Below are positions 45,440-54,878 of a stretch of DNA of 64,000 bases, in pieces. The translations under genes and the position numbers were made by a program. Location of the stretch: contig AZKM01000028.1 in NCBI GenBank assembly GCA_000510425.1, positions 1 through 64,000 of the forward strand. The letters are read 5' to 3'. The stretch is from Eubacterium nodatum ATCC 33099 (GTDB lineage: Bacteria > Bacillota > Clostridia > Peptostreptococcales > Anaerovoracaceae). Numbering within the stretch: the stretch's first letter is position 1; each line of letters starts with the position of its first letter. Below the pieces are notes generated by a model. That model did no database searches. It was not told the DNA's origin and saw only the letters and a list, made by a program, of their open reading frames with translations.

Positions 45440-46971
45440 CTGAGTCCGTCCTCTCTATACTGAATCGCCTCAGATAAATCCATAAGTTCCACCGCATCCG
45501 ATTGACGCAGATCTGCAACAGTCCTTGCCACTTTTTTAATTTTAGTCAAAGTTCTTGGATTTAATTTGTAATTTATATATGCACTTTGTAAAAAATCTTC
45601 TTCATATTTCCCAAGTGAAACATATTTTTCAAGCAACTTTATATTCATTTGAGCGTTAACCCTTATAGATGTATTCTGAAAGCGTTCATCCTGAATCTCT
45701 CTGGCAGTTTCTATACGCTTCCTCATTTCTTTAGAATCCAGAGACTCTGCATTTCTATATTCCTCATATTTTATGTTATGCAGACGAATATGGAGATCAA
45801 TTCTATCCATTATAGGACCGGATATTTTATTTCTATACCGCTCCACTTCACCTGCACTGCATGTGCATTCTCTCTCTGCATCTCCGTAGTACCCACACTT
45901 GCACGGGTTTGTTGCCGCCACCAGTAAAAAATCTGCCGGATAAGTATATTTATTACCTAATCTGGATATATCTATTTTCTTTTCTTCCAAGGGCTGACGC
46001 AATAAATCAATAACATTTCTGTTAAATTCTCCTAATTCATCTAAAAATAAAACACCCTTATTGGCAAGAGTTATCTCTCCCGGAACAGGAGTCATTCCTC
46101 CGCCAATCAGCGAAGTTCCCGTAATTCTGTGATGAGGTCTTCTAAAAGGTCTCTGTGTAACTAATTGGTTTGATTCACTAAGCCGTCCGGAAACGGAGTA
46201 AACTCTGGTAATTTCAAGAATTTCATCGAAATTAAGTTTCGGCATTATATTAGGAATGCGCTCTGCAAGCATGGTTTTCCCGGTGGAAGGGCTTCCGGTC
46301 ATCAATAGCCCATGTCCGCCTGAAGCCGCAACCATTATAGCTCTTTTTGCAGCTTCCTGGCCTTTCACATCATAAAAGTCCGGGTAAATATTTTCCCTCT
46401 CATCTTTGACATCCGAAATTTTCCATGGCTTTACCCTGCACATTCGGCATTTCATATTAAAATGATTCAAAACCTCTGACAGCCTATCTGCATAATAGAT
46501 ATCCAAATCTGCCACCAAACCGGCTTCCTTTGCATTTCCCGAAGGGATAACTATTTTCTTGATATCACAGCCATCGGAGTTTTCTTTAAGTGCCGTTAAC
46601 ATTGATAATACTCCGTTCACCCTCTTCAGTCTGCCATCTAAAGAAAGTTCACCTATGAAGCACCATGATTCCAAATCATCGGTCATAATCTGTCTGGTGT
46701 CTGCCAAAATCCCCATCGCCATAGGTAAGTCAAAATAGCTGCCCTTTTTTCTTATGTCCGCAGGAGATATATTTATTACGATTCTCTCCACGGGAAATTC
46801 ATACCCCGAATTGATTATTGCAGATCTTATCCGTTCCCTTGCCTCTTTAATCGTCACATCCGCAAGTCCTACAATATAAAACCCCGGCATTCCCCTTGTA
46901 ATATCTGTTTCAACCACGACCGGCATTGCATTCAGACCGTACAGGGCAGCCGTATTAACCTTTGACAACAT
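45436..46971 (-). CDS. comM: ComM/YifB family AAA+ ATPase (Mg chelatase-like)
   Basis: A 511-residue protein of the YifB/ComM family, which in other species drives branch migration during DNA uptake. The N-terminal Lon-like domain (VETDITRGMPGFYIVGLAD) leads to the AAA+ module with Walker A GSPSTGKT (226-233) and Walker B VLFLDELGEFNR, and to the C-terminal Mg-chelatase-type domain with SARTLTKIKKVARTVADLRQS-like helices. A CKCGYYGD segment with two Cys sits after Walker B. It is followed, with 4-nt overlap, by dprA, a competence partner. Confidence 0.92.
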   Translation of the reverse strand: MLSKVNTAALYGLNAMPVVVETDITRGMPGFYIVGLADVTIKEARERIRSAIINSGYEFPVERIVINISPADIRKKGSYFDLPMAMGILADTRQIMTDDLESWCFIGELSLDGRLKRVNGVLSMLTALKENSDGCDIKKIVIPSGNAKEAGLVADLDIYYADRLSEVLNHFNMKCRMCRVKPWKISDVKDERENIYPDFYDVKGQEAAKRAIMVAASGGHGLLMTGSPSTGKTMLAERIPNIMPKLNFDEILEITRVYSVSGRLSESNQLVTQRPFRRPHHRITGTSLIGGGMTPVPGEITLANKGVLFLDELGEFNRNVIDLLRQPLEEKKIDISRLGNKYTYPADFLLVAATNPCKCGYYGDAERECTCSAGEVERYRNKISGPIMDRIDLHIRLHNIKYEEYRNAESLDSKEMRKRIETAREIQDERFQNTSIRVNAQMNIKLLEKYVSLGKYEEDFLQSAYINYKLNPRTLTKIKKVARTVADLRQSDAVELMDLSEAIQYREDGLR

Positions 46972-46996
46972 CTATAATCCCTCCTCTTTCGCACAT

Positions 46997-47329
46997 CTAA
47001 AAGCAAAAATAATTTTGCCTTATTAAAATTTCAACGACTTGAAATCTTATGGAGAGATTATTTATCTTATTGGAAAGTATATAAAACCTTCCTATTTTCT
47101 TTAACTTATTTTGTTTATTGCTCCCGACATTTTCTGCCGGTCTGCCATACCTCATAGAAGTTCTGGTTTTTACTTCTACCACGAAGAGCTCTTTTGAGTT
47201 TTTGCATATTATATCAGCTTCACCGAATTTGCATCTGAAATTACGCTCAAGAATTTCATAACCTTGAGCATATAACATTCCTGCAGCCATTTCTTCGCCA
47301 TAATATCCTAATAGTTTCTTATCCTTCAT
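46997..47329 (-). CDS. YraN/UPF0102 family endonuclease-like protein
   Basis: 110 residues. LLGYYGEEMAAGMLYAQGYEILERNFRCKFGEADII and VVEVKTRT form the Holliday-junction-resolvase-like core, with the metal-binding E, D and ExK of the restriction fold. The exact role is unproven. It precedes comM and dprA, the common Firmicutes order, and probably belongs to the same transcript. Confidence 0.9.
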   Translation of the reverse strand: MKDKKLLGYYGEEMAAGMLYAQGYEILERNFRCKFGEADIICKNSKELFVVEVKTRTSMRYGRPAENVGSNKQNKLKKIGRFYILSNKINNLSIRFQVVEILIRQNYFCF

Positions 47330-47409
47330 CTTGATACCTTCCTATGCGTTTTGCATAATACCATATAAAAACGGTTCTCTATTTTAAAGGCATCCTATCT
47401 CTTTTATAT

Positions 47410-48261
47410 TTATAAATTATATTTTTTCCCATTTGTTGTCAATAGCTTTTTTATGGCAAAAGCTATTCCGTTTTCGTCATTTGATAATGTCACAAAATCT
47501 CCCTGACATTTAATGTGTTCCCCGGCATTTCCCATAACAACACCTATTTTTGCCATTTGAAGCATGGATAAGTCATTGGGGCTGTCACCGAATGCCATCA
47601 GATGTTCATCTGTCAGTCCCAGTTTTTCCAGCAAAAATAACAACGCATTTGCTTTAGTTGTGGTTTCTCCGCCCACCTCCAAATTATTGTGAAAAGATGA
47701 TGTTATCGTAATATTATCAAGCCTGCTCAATACATGCTCCATCCTCCTTTGATCGGATAAATTTCTGAACACCATATTTATATTCTCTACGCAGGTTTTA
47801 TTTTTAATCACAAAGTCGTTCAGATTTTTCACCGGATATCTTGTGTTAAGAACATAATCCGGACTTCTGAAATCAGAACCGTTTTCCTTAATATCATAGT
47901 ATTCTCCTGCATCAATATATGCTTTACCGCCAATGGAAACATCCACAGAAAAACTCTCATTTTTCAAGATTTCCATAACAGTTTCAACAGAATCCGGAGA
48001 AATCGGATTTTCATATATAACTTCGCTGTTCAATACATCTGTAATCATTGCTCCATTACAGGTAATCACATATTCCAGACCCTTTATCTTAAAAATCTCA
48101 GAGGGCAGTTTGTCCCAAACCCTCCCTGTACAAACTACAACATGTATACCATTAAGGTGTGCCCATTCCAATGCACCTAACGTTTCACCTGAAATAGTCC
48201 CCCTGCTGTTAAATGTAGTTCCGTCTAAATCCAGGGCAATCATTTTTATATTTTTACTCAT
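47410..48261 (-). CDS. Cof-type HAD-IIB sugar phosphatase
   Basis: A haloacid dehalogenase phosphatase of 283 residues. The nucleophile motif ALDLDGT (D11, D13), motif II VVCTGR, motif III Lys in TTKANALLFLLEKLG and motif IV AFGDSPNDLSML are all present, and a type IIB cap lies between II and III. Such enzymes dephosphorylate sugar phosphates or flavin precursors; the substrate is not predictable. It is divergent from trkA. Confidence 0.88.
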   Translation of the reverse strand: MSKNIKMIALDLDGTTFNSRGTISGETLGALEWAHLNGIHVVVCTGRVWDKLPSEIFKIKGLEYVITCNGAMITDVLNSEVIYENPISPDSVETVMEILKNESFSVDVSIGGKAYIDAGEYYDIKENGSDFRSPDYVLNTRYPVKNLNDFVIKNKTCVENINMVFRNLSDQRRMEHVLSRLDNITITSSFHNNLEVGGETTTKANALLFLLEKLGLTDEHLMAFGDSPNDLSMLQMAKIGVVMGNAGEHIKCQGDFVTLSNDENGIAFAIKKLLTTNGKKYNL

Positions 48262-48286
48262 TTTTCAATCCCTTATTTTGATATTG

Positions 48287-48334
48287 TCATTTATGATATC
48301 AGATCAAATTTCTTATTTATGATATTATATCAAA
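48287..48334. repeat. Two imperfect 22-nt direct repeats between divergent genes
   Basis: Copies at 48287-48308 and 48313-48334 match at about 19 of 22 positions with a 26-nt period. Both carry TTATGATAT and end in ATCAAA. They lie between the HAD phosphatase gene and trkA, and could be an operator for either. Confidence 0.5.
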
Positions 48335-48339
48335 ACCCC

Positions 48340-48368
48340 TTGCAAAAATGAAGTTTCGGATATAGAAT
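48340..48368 (+). promoter_or_regulatory. Promoter of the trkA-trkH unit
   Basis: TTGCAA (48340-48345), 17-nt spacer, TAGAAT (48363-48368), about 52 nt before the trkA ATG. Confidence 0.6.
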
Positions 48369-48420
48369 TATTTTATTTGAGAAGTTAAAAATATAGATAT
48401 TTTTAAGAGGATGTTAAATA

Positions 48421-49773
48421 ATGAATATAGTAATTGTAGGAGCCGGAAAACTCGGTTGCAGAGTTTCAGAGGCTTTGGTGGTAGGTGACCATGCCATCAC
48501 GGTCATCGACAGAAATGAGAAAGTTTTGAGGAAGCTGTCCCAACAGCTTGAACTTATGACTATAAATGATGACGGAAGAAAAATTTCCACACTTGAAAGC
48601 GTAAATATCAAGAATGTTGATTATCTTCTTGCATGTACAGACAATGATGAATCCAACATCGTAATTGCCTCCTTTGCAAAAAAACTGGGATGCAGTCATG
48701 TAATAGCAAGGGTTAGAGAACCCGAACACATGAACCAGTTCACCTTTATTAAAAATGCCATGGATATAGACCATATAGTAAATCCAGATATGTCTATAAC
48801 CGTTGAAATCTATAAGTATTTAGCCGAAAAATATACACTCAGCAACGGTATTTTTACAAGTGGCGGTTTCGCCATGACAGAGTTCCCAACCAGACGATTC
48901 CCTTCCCTTTCCGGACTTACAATGTCTGAAGTCAATGAAGTTCTTCCGGAAATTTTAATTGCCGCACTTTCCAGGAACGGCAAAATTATAGTGCCCCATG
49001 GAGAAGACAAGATCTGTGACGGCGATTTTATTTATGCTGTAGGCAATCAAGAACAGATACAGGAACTGCATCAGCAAACCAGAGAGGACGGCAAATACAC
49101 CAATATTCATAAGGTTATGATTATCGGAGGAGGAAAAACCGGGTACTATCTCGCTCAGAAACTTTCCGCTTTCGGTGCAACAGTTAAACTTGTAGAAAGA
49201 AACATTGAACGATGCAGGTACCTTTCTACTCACTTAGATAAGGTGATGGTTCTACATGCAGATGGAACTGATATAGATCTCCTCGAAGAAGAAAATCTAG
49301 ATGAAATGGACGCTTTCGTCACTGCAACCGGTTATGATGAAGAAAATCTGTTGCTTTCCCTAAGTGCAAAACAACACGGCATTGACGATGTAATCGCCAA
49401 GGTCAGCCATGAAAATTACATGGGTCTTGTGGAAAAAATGGGTGTTGATATGGTTCTAAACCCACTGGACATCAGTGCCAGCAATATTTTAAGATATATA
49501 CAGGGTTCAAAGCGAGTACTTTCCTCATTCCTGATCCAAGGTCAGGCTCAGATTATGGAAGTCGTAGCAAATTCAAAAATGAGGCTCATAGGGAAACCTC
49601 TGAAAGAGTTGGACTTACCTAAAGAAATCCTTTTTGTAGCCATCAAACGAGGAGACAGGGTTATAATACCTAACGGCGAAACTACAATTAAACTGAACGA
49701 CAGACTTACAATCTTTACCCTTTTAAGTGGTCTCAGTAAAGTTGAAAAACTTATGAAAACAAAAAATCGATAG
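48421..49773 (+). CDS. trkA: Trk-type potassium uptake regulator TrkA
   Basis: The peripheral NAD(H)/ATP-binding gating ring of the Trk potassium system. Two RCK_N domains with dinucleotide motifs GAGKLG (6-11) and GGGKTG (about 238) each carry an RCK_C domain. 450 residues is the long, duplicated form. AGAGGATG precedes the ATG by 7 nt. trkH follows after 8 nt, so the two form one unit. Confidence 0.93.
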   Translation: MNIVIVGAGKLGCRVSEALVVGDHAITVIDRNEKVLRKLSQQLELMTINDDGRKISTLESVNIKNVDYLLACTDNDESNIVIASFAKKLGCSHVIARVREPEHMNQFTFIKNAMDIDHIVNPDMSITVEIYKYLAEKYTLSNGIFTSGGFAMTEFPTRRFPSLSGLTMSEVNEVLPEILIAALSRNGKIIVPHGEDKICDGDFIYAVGNQEQIQELHQQTREDGKYTNIHKVMIIGGGKTGYYLAQKLSAFGATVKLVERNIERCRYLSTHLDKVMVLHADGTDIDLLEEENLDEMDAFVTATGYDEENLLLSLSAKQHGIDDVIAKVSHENYMGLVEKMGVDMVLNPLDISASNILRYIQGSKRVLSSFLIQGQAQIMEVVANSKMRLIGKPLKELDLPKEILFVAIKRGDRVIIPNGETTIKLNDRLTIFTLLSGLSKVEKLMKTKNR

Positions 49774-49781
49774 GAGTTTAC

Positions 49782-51251
49782 ATGTCAGTAGTAAATGGAA
49801 AAAATGCCTATCGTGTACTGGGATTCATGTTGACTGCAATGGGAATTTCGATGATTCCGGCATTGATTGCAAGCATATATTTTCATGAATCGAAGCAGAT
49901 AGTGCCATTTTTACTCACAATTACAGCAACTATTTTAATAGGCAACATAATTGTTGTAGCAATTCCCCCTTCAGAAAAGAAAGCAAAAGCCAGAGACGGT
50001 TTTTTTATAGTATCTCTTGCATGGATACTTGCCTCTCTGATCGGTGCCGTTCCTGCTTTTGCCAGTGGTGCCATTCCAAGTTTCATTGATTCTTTCTTCG
50101 AAACCTGCTCTGGATTTACCACCACAGGGGCTTCCTTAATAGAGAATATAGAAATCATGCCAAAGTCAATTTTACTTTGGCGTTCTTGTGCTGTCTGGCT
50201 CGGAGGTGCGGGAATTATACTCTTTACTGCATTTGTTCTGCCGTTTTCAAGTATACGTGGTCATAAACTTGCCCGTCACCAACTTTCCCTTCAGCATATA
50301 GGAAAATTTCACCTAAAGTTTCACGGAACGGTTTCTAAACTTTTTAGGCTCTATGTATTTTTGACACTGAGCCTTATAATATTTTTTTATCTGGGTAAAA
50401 TGTCTTTATTTGATTCCATATTACATGGTCTCAGTACTATTGGTACCGGCGGTTTTTCGACTTATAACAATGGTCTTGCCCACTTCGGAAATCCTTTTAT
50501 TAATTGGGTCTGCATAATTTTTATGTTTATAGCAGGCTCTAATTTAAACCTCTGGCTGGGACTGAAAAAATATGGCATAAAAACCTTTAGAAAGAATGCG
50601 GAGTTTAAATTTTACTTGATCCTGATTGTTAGTGCAAGTACTCTTATAAGCACAAACACCTATTTTTCCGGAATATTCACAACACCCTGCGAAGCGATAA
50701 CAAGCGGTTTCTTTCAGGTTACTTCTTTTATCTCCACTTCAGGACAAAGACTTTCGAATTTTAATGCATGGCCAACCTTTTCAAAGATGATACTTCTTGC
50801 AATCATGCTAATCGGCGGATGCACATCGTCTCTTGCAGGAGGTCCCAAGGTTCTCAGAATCCTTACATCTATACGATTGATTCAACGAGGAATTTCTATA
50901 AAACTTCATCCAAATAAAATCTTCGTCATTTCAATTGACAAAAAAGAACTCCCGCAAGAGGTCAGCACAAATATTGCCAATTTCATGTTTCTGTACTTCT
51001 TCACCATTTTTTCGGGCTGCCTTCTGGTTTCAATAAATGATTTTGACCTGATAACAACATTTTCCGGAGTATTGGCATGCCTAAATAATATAGGTTTGGG
51101 ATTTAACCTTGTGGGACCCACCGGGGGATTTCATATTTTCTCCGGATTTTCAAAACTTATTCTATCACTGCTTATGATTGCAGGACGACTTGAACTTTTC
51201 ACGCTTCTCATGCTTTTTTCACCTCATTACTGGAATCCCGACAGAGTATAG
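49782..51251 (+). CDS. trkH: Trk potassium channel subunit TrkH
   Basis: A 489-residue channel with four M1-pore-M2 repeats. Filter-like loops can be read at ETCSGFTTTGASLIE, STIGTGGFSTYNN, TSFISTSGQRLS and the last repeat CLNNIGLGFNLVGPTGGF. A helix-rich N-terminus (about 1-60) is as in TrkH rather than KtrB. It should pair with TrkA encoded immediately upstream. Confidence 0.9.
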   Translation: MSVVNGKNAYRVLGFMLTAMGISMIPALIASIYFHESKQIVPFLLTITATILIGNIIVVAIPPSEKKAKARDGFFIVSLAWILASLIGAVPAFASGAIPSFIDSFFETCSGFTTTGASLIENIEIMPKSILLWRSCAVWLGGAGIILFTAFVLPFSSIRGHKLARHQLSLQHIGKFHLKFHGTVSKLFRLYVFLTLSLIIFFYLGKMSLFDSILHGLSTIGTGGFSTYNNGLAHFGNPFINWVCIIFMFIAGSNLNLWLGLKKYGIKTFRKNAEFKFYLILIVSASTLISTNTYFSGIFTTPCEAITSGFFQVTSFISTSGQRLSNFNAWPTFSKMILLAIMLIGGCTSSLAGGPKVLRILTSIRLIQRGISIKLHPNKIFVISIDKKELPQEVSTNIANFMFLYFFTIFSGCLLVSINDFDLITTFSGVLACLNNIGLGFNLVGPTGGFHIFSGFSKLILSLLMIAGRLELFTLLMLFSPHYWNPDRV

Positions 51252-51335
51252 CAATATAGCGTTACAAAGTTCACAAGAATGCAGGGACTGTTTGACGAAT
51301 CCAACTAAAGTATAGTAACATGTGAGGAATTTAAA

Positions 51336-52798
51336 ATGCAGCTTAGTAATAAATCAATTTTAAAAATAATATGTTTTTTGCTTATATTAGAAGGGGTTGC
51401 CATGCTGCCGCCTTCAGTTATGGCTTTTCATCAGGCAGAGCAAAAGTGTGCCACATCATTTTGCATGACGGCAATAGTTTGCCTGTGTGTCGGCGTTGGA
51501 ATGCGCAAAACCAAGTACATTTCCAAAAAATATAAACCAAAAGAGGGTTTTATTCTCATACTTTTTTGCTGGTGTTTTGTCATAGTTTTGGGAGCAATTC
51601 CATATCTCATGGCTAACCACGGATATTCTCTGATTGACAGTATATTCGAATCCGCCTCCGGCTGGACTACTACAGGAAGTTCAGCAATAGAAGGGAATCT
51701 GCCTCACTCTCTCCTTCTCTGGAAAACCATAACAGGATGGTTGGGAGGACTAATCGTAATAATTTTTTCCACGGCAATATTGCCTTACCTGGGAATAGGT
51801 GCTCAAAAACTTGCCATCGTTGAGATTCCCGGACCTGATCTGGAAAAACTGGCACCGAGATTTGAAGATGTAGCAAAAATTATAGCAATAATTTATGCTT
51901 TAGAAACATTAATATTTTTCATACTGCTTATTCCCTCCAGAATGTCGGTTTACTATGCCCTTGTGCACACACTTTCCACAGTTTCCACATCGGGAATTAT
52001 TAGTTTTAATGCAGCTCAAGGCAATTTCATGATTACAAAATATGCACAGATTATCCTTACGCTTGCAGCACTCACAGGCGGTTTAAATTACTTTGTATTT
52101 TTCCTTATATATAAGAAAAACTAAAAACAGCCATAAAAAACTATGAAGTGAGGGTTTACCTTCTTATCTTTTTAGCCTGTGGAATTCTCGTCAGCATTTC
52201 ACTAATAAAAAGCGGAATGTATCAAAGCGTAACGGACAGCCTCTGTTATTCCTTTATGCAGGTTATTTCCTTTGGAACTACAACAGGGTTTAAGATGACG
52301 AATTTGACGAACTGGCCTACTTTTACAAAAATGCTGCTCATAGTTCTTACCCTGGTCGGCGGATGTACATTCAGTGCCGGTGGTGGGATAAAAATTATAA
52401 GATTTGTAGTAATTTATAAACTTATTGTCAGAGGCGTCTATAAGAGAATCCATCCAAAGGCCATCAAACCTGTCATGTTTGAGAAAAAACCCCTTGCAGC
52501 GGATATGGCATCTTCCATTACATCCTTTGTCCTGCTTTATTTTGGAGTTTTCATGCTTGGCAGCATATTGATAGCATTGGAAAATTTAGATATGGAAACT
52601 ACCTTCAGTGCAGTAACTGCAGCACTCAGTACCAACGGCACTGCCTTTGGTATGTTAACAAATCACAACTTCAGTATTTTCTCACCGATTGCAAAGCTGG
52701 GGCTTTCCATATTGATGCTTGCGGGAAGACTTGAGTTATATCCTGTGATTATTCTGATGACAAGATTATTCTGGAAACCGAACAAATCCAATACATAA
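51336..52798 (+). pseudogene. Second TrkH channel gene, frameshifted
   Basis: A paralogue of the preceding TrkH gene. The first frame (51336-52124) covers the first two repeats (SASGWTTTGSSAIEG and STVSTSGIISF) and ends at LIYKKN. The second frame (to 52798) covers the rest, with QVISFGTTTGFKMTN, GGCTFSAGGGIKIIRF and a final ALSTNGTAFGMLTNHN loop. One extra A in the A5 run (52116-52120) joins them as KKKLKTAIKNYEVRV, which is the natural continuation. The site is not a standard slippery heptamer, so this looks like an inactivating deletion or a sequencing error. Corrected length is about 487 residues. Confidence 0.85.
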
Positions 52799-52817
52799 AC
52801 AGCAGGTTTTGCCTGCC

Positions 52818-52846
52818 TTGACCCTGCAAATCACAAGTGATATACT
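52818..52846 (+). promoter_or_regulatory. Promoter of trpS
   Basis: TTGACC (52818-52823), 17-nt spacer, TATACT (52841-52846). The 40-nt leader to the ATG is too short for a T-box. Confidence 0.7.
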
Positions 52847-52885
52847 TATTGAAAATACATAATAAGAAAGACAAGGAAAGACAAG

Positions 52886-53887
52886 ATGTTAGAAACAAAT
52901 TCAAAAAAAGATAGAGTTTTTTCGGGAATTCAACCTTCAGGAAATCTCCACTTGGGAAATTATCTGGGTGCAATAAAGCAATTTATTGAGTTGCAGAATG
53001 ACAACGAATGTATTTACTGTGTCGTTGACATGCACGCAATTACCGTTCCCCAGGATCCGAAAGCCCTGCGAAACCATATTTTAGACTTATCCGCACTATA
53101 TATTGCAGTTGGTCTGGATCCAAAGAAATCCATTTTATTTGTGCAGTCTGATGTACCCGGACATGCAGAACTCAACTGGATTTTAACGTGCAACTCGTAC
53201 ACCGGCGAGCTTTCAAGGATGACTCAATTCAAATCCAAAAGTCATATGCAGGAATCCGCTCCAACGGGGCTTTTCTGCTATCCTATACTTATGGCTGCGG
53301 ATATTTTATTATATGATACAAATATAGTTCCGGTCGGCAATGACCAAAAACAACATGTTGAGCTATGCAGGGATATTGCAAAACGAGTAAATAACACACG
53401 TAAGGAAACTTTCGTAATTCCCGAAGGAAGATTTATGAAAGCCGGGGCAAGAATTATGGCTCTGGATGACCCTGCCAAAAAAATGAGCAAATCTGCAGCA
53501 AATATTCACAGTACTATTTCCCTGCTTGATACCCCAAATAAAATAAAAAAATCCATAATGAAAGCCACTACAGATTCTGAAGGTATCATACGATTCGATA
53601 TCGAAAGTAAACCCGGCATCAGCAATCTAATGAGCATATACAGCGTACTTTCCGGAGAAAGCTTTGCTGATATAGAAACTTCATATAAGGGTAAAGGTTA
53701 TGGTGATTTCAAAAAGGATTTAGTCGGAATTGTGCAGGAGTCTCTTGCCCCGATTCAAAATCGTTACGAAGAAATTCGACATTCCGACGAGCTGATTTCC
53801 GACTTAAAAAACGGAGCCGAACGTGCGAATGAAATTGCGGAGAAAGTAATGAAACGAGTGAAAGAGAATTTTGGTCTCGGACTCTAA
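52886..53887 (+). CDS. trpS: Tryptophanyl-tRNA synthetase
   Basis: A class I synthetase of 333 residues. The HIGH-like site is GNLHLGNY (HLGN at 22-25) and the KMSKS motif is intact (199-203). VPVGNDQKQHVELCRDIA and the C-terminal helices are usual. It charges tRNA-Trp, encoded in the 36 kb array. It has its own promoter, apart from the trk unit. AAGGAAAG precedes the ATG. Confidence 0.96.
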   Translation: MLETNSKKDRVFSGIQPSGNLHLGNYLGAIKQFIELQNDNECIYCVVDMHAITVPQDPKALRNHILDLSALYIAVGLDPKKSILFVQSDVPGHAELNWILTCNSYTGELSRMTQFKSKSHMQESAPTGLFCYPILMAADILLYDTNIVPVGNDQKQHVELCRDIAKRVNNTRKETFVIPEGRFMKAGARIMALDDPAKKMSKSAANIHSTISLLDTPNKIKKSIMKATTDSEGIIRFDIESKPGISNLMSIYSVLSGESFADIETSYKGKGYGDFKKDLVGIVQESLAPIQNRYEEIRHSDELISDLKNGAERANEIAEKVMKRVKENFGLGL

Positions 53888-53910
53888 AAAATTTTAAAAA
53901 CCGCTATATG

Positions 53911-54857
53911 CTAACTATCTATATTCCCTTGACTGTCTTTCACCTCACCATAGGTAAAGAAAGAAAGCCCTATCCATATCAATGCAAAGGCTGAAAACTG
54001 GATCACATCAAAGGGTTCCTTAAAAAGAAATATTCCAAGTATAAGGCTAAGCGAGGGGGACACATATTCTGTAAGTCCCAGTGTCACAAGTGGTAATTTT
54101 GTAGCTGCTCGGGAAAACAGACCTAATGGAATTGCAGTCAGAAGTCCGCTTAAAAGCAGCAGAAAAAATTTTACTACTGCCTCTGTCCCTATACCTGCTG
54201 CAGCACATACAGCAAACGCTCCCATTCTTGCCGTTTCCAGTTTTATAATAATGATTAAAGCTATAGGCATTAAAAACACTGTTTCATAAAAAAGAGATTG
54301 TATCGGTTTCGTTTTAATATTTTTTTTTCTATAGCTGCATATATAGAAAAGGTTCCTGCAAGCCCCAGAGAAATTAAGGGAACTTCTCTGTAACCGATAA
54401 TCATTACTCCCAATCCGATTAATGCCATCATAAGTGCTGTCTTTTTGCTTCGGTTAAGTTTTTCTTTAAAAAATATCATTCCAAAAGCACAGACAACTAA
54501 AGGCTCTAAGAAATATCCCATGCAGGTCTGAATAACATAGTTTGCATTAACCGCCCAGATATACAAACTCCAGTTTGCGGTAATTAAAATTCCTGTGGTT
54601 ATATGGGTTAAAACTAATTTTTTATCAGTAAACAGAGGCTTTACGGTATTTTTAAAACCATAAAAAAACACTGATCCTATAAAACATACTATTGCCATCA
54701 TGGTGATTCTATACAGTATTATAACTTCAGAGCTTATAGGTTTGAGACTCTGCCAATATATAGGAATAATGCCCCACAAGGTGCTGCAGCCTAAGGCTGC
54801 AATCAGCCCCTGTCTATACGTTCTATTATCATAAATTTGTAAATTTCTTTCTTCCAT
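53911..54857 (-). pseudogene. RarD-type EamA transporter, frameshifted
   Basis: A ten-helix EamA/DMT permease in two frames. The first (54857 to 54270) holds the start with ALGCSTLWGIIPIYWQSLKPISS and the middle NWSLYIWAVNANYVIQTCMGYFLEPL, typical of RarD. The second (from about 54300) continues SLFYETVFLMPIALI and ends GLSFFTYGEVKDSQ. One extra A in the A9 tract (54320-54328) gives KKNIKTKPIQSLFYETV, the expected sequence. It follows polC by 21 nt and appears to be the last gene of that operon. Corrected length is about 315 residues. Confidence 0.82.
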
Positions 54858-54878
54858 AATCTTAGTTATATATAAAAC

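Noticed and set aside
52799-52885. Possible T-box leader before trpS
   Set aside because: A good promoter lies 40 nt before the start codon, so the leader is too short; the small GCAGG/CCTGC hairpin precedes the promoter.
53880-53910. Terminator between convergent trpS and the rarD-type gene
   Set aside because: There is an A/T-only dyad (AAAATTTTAAAA) but no stable stem; termination signals here are not supported.
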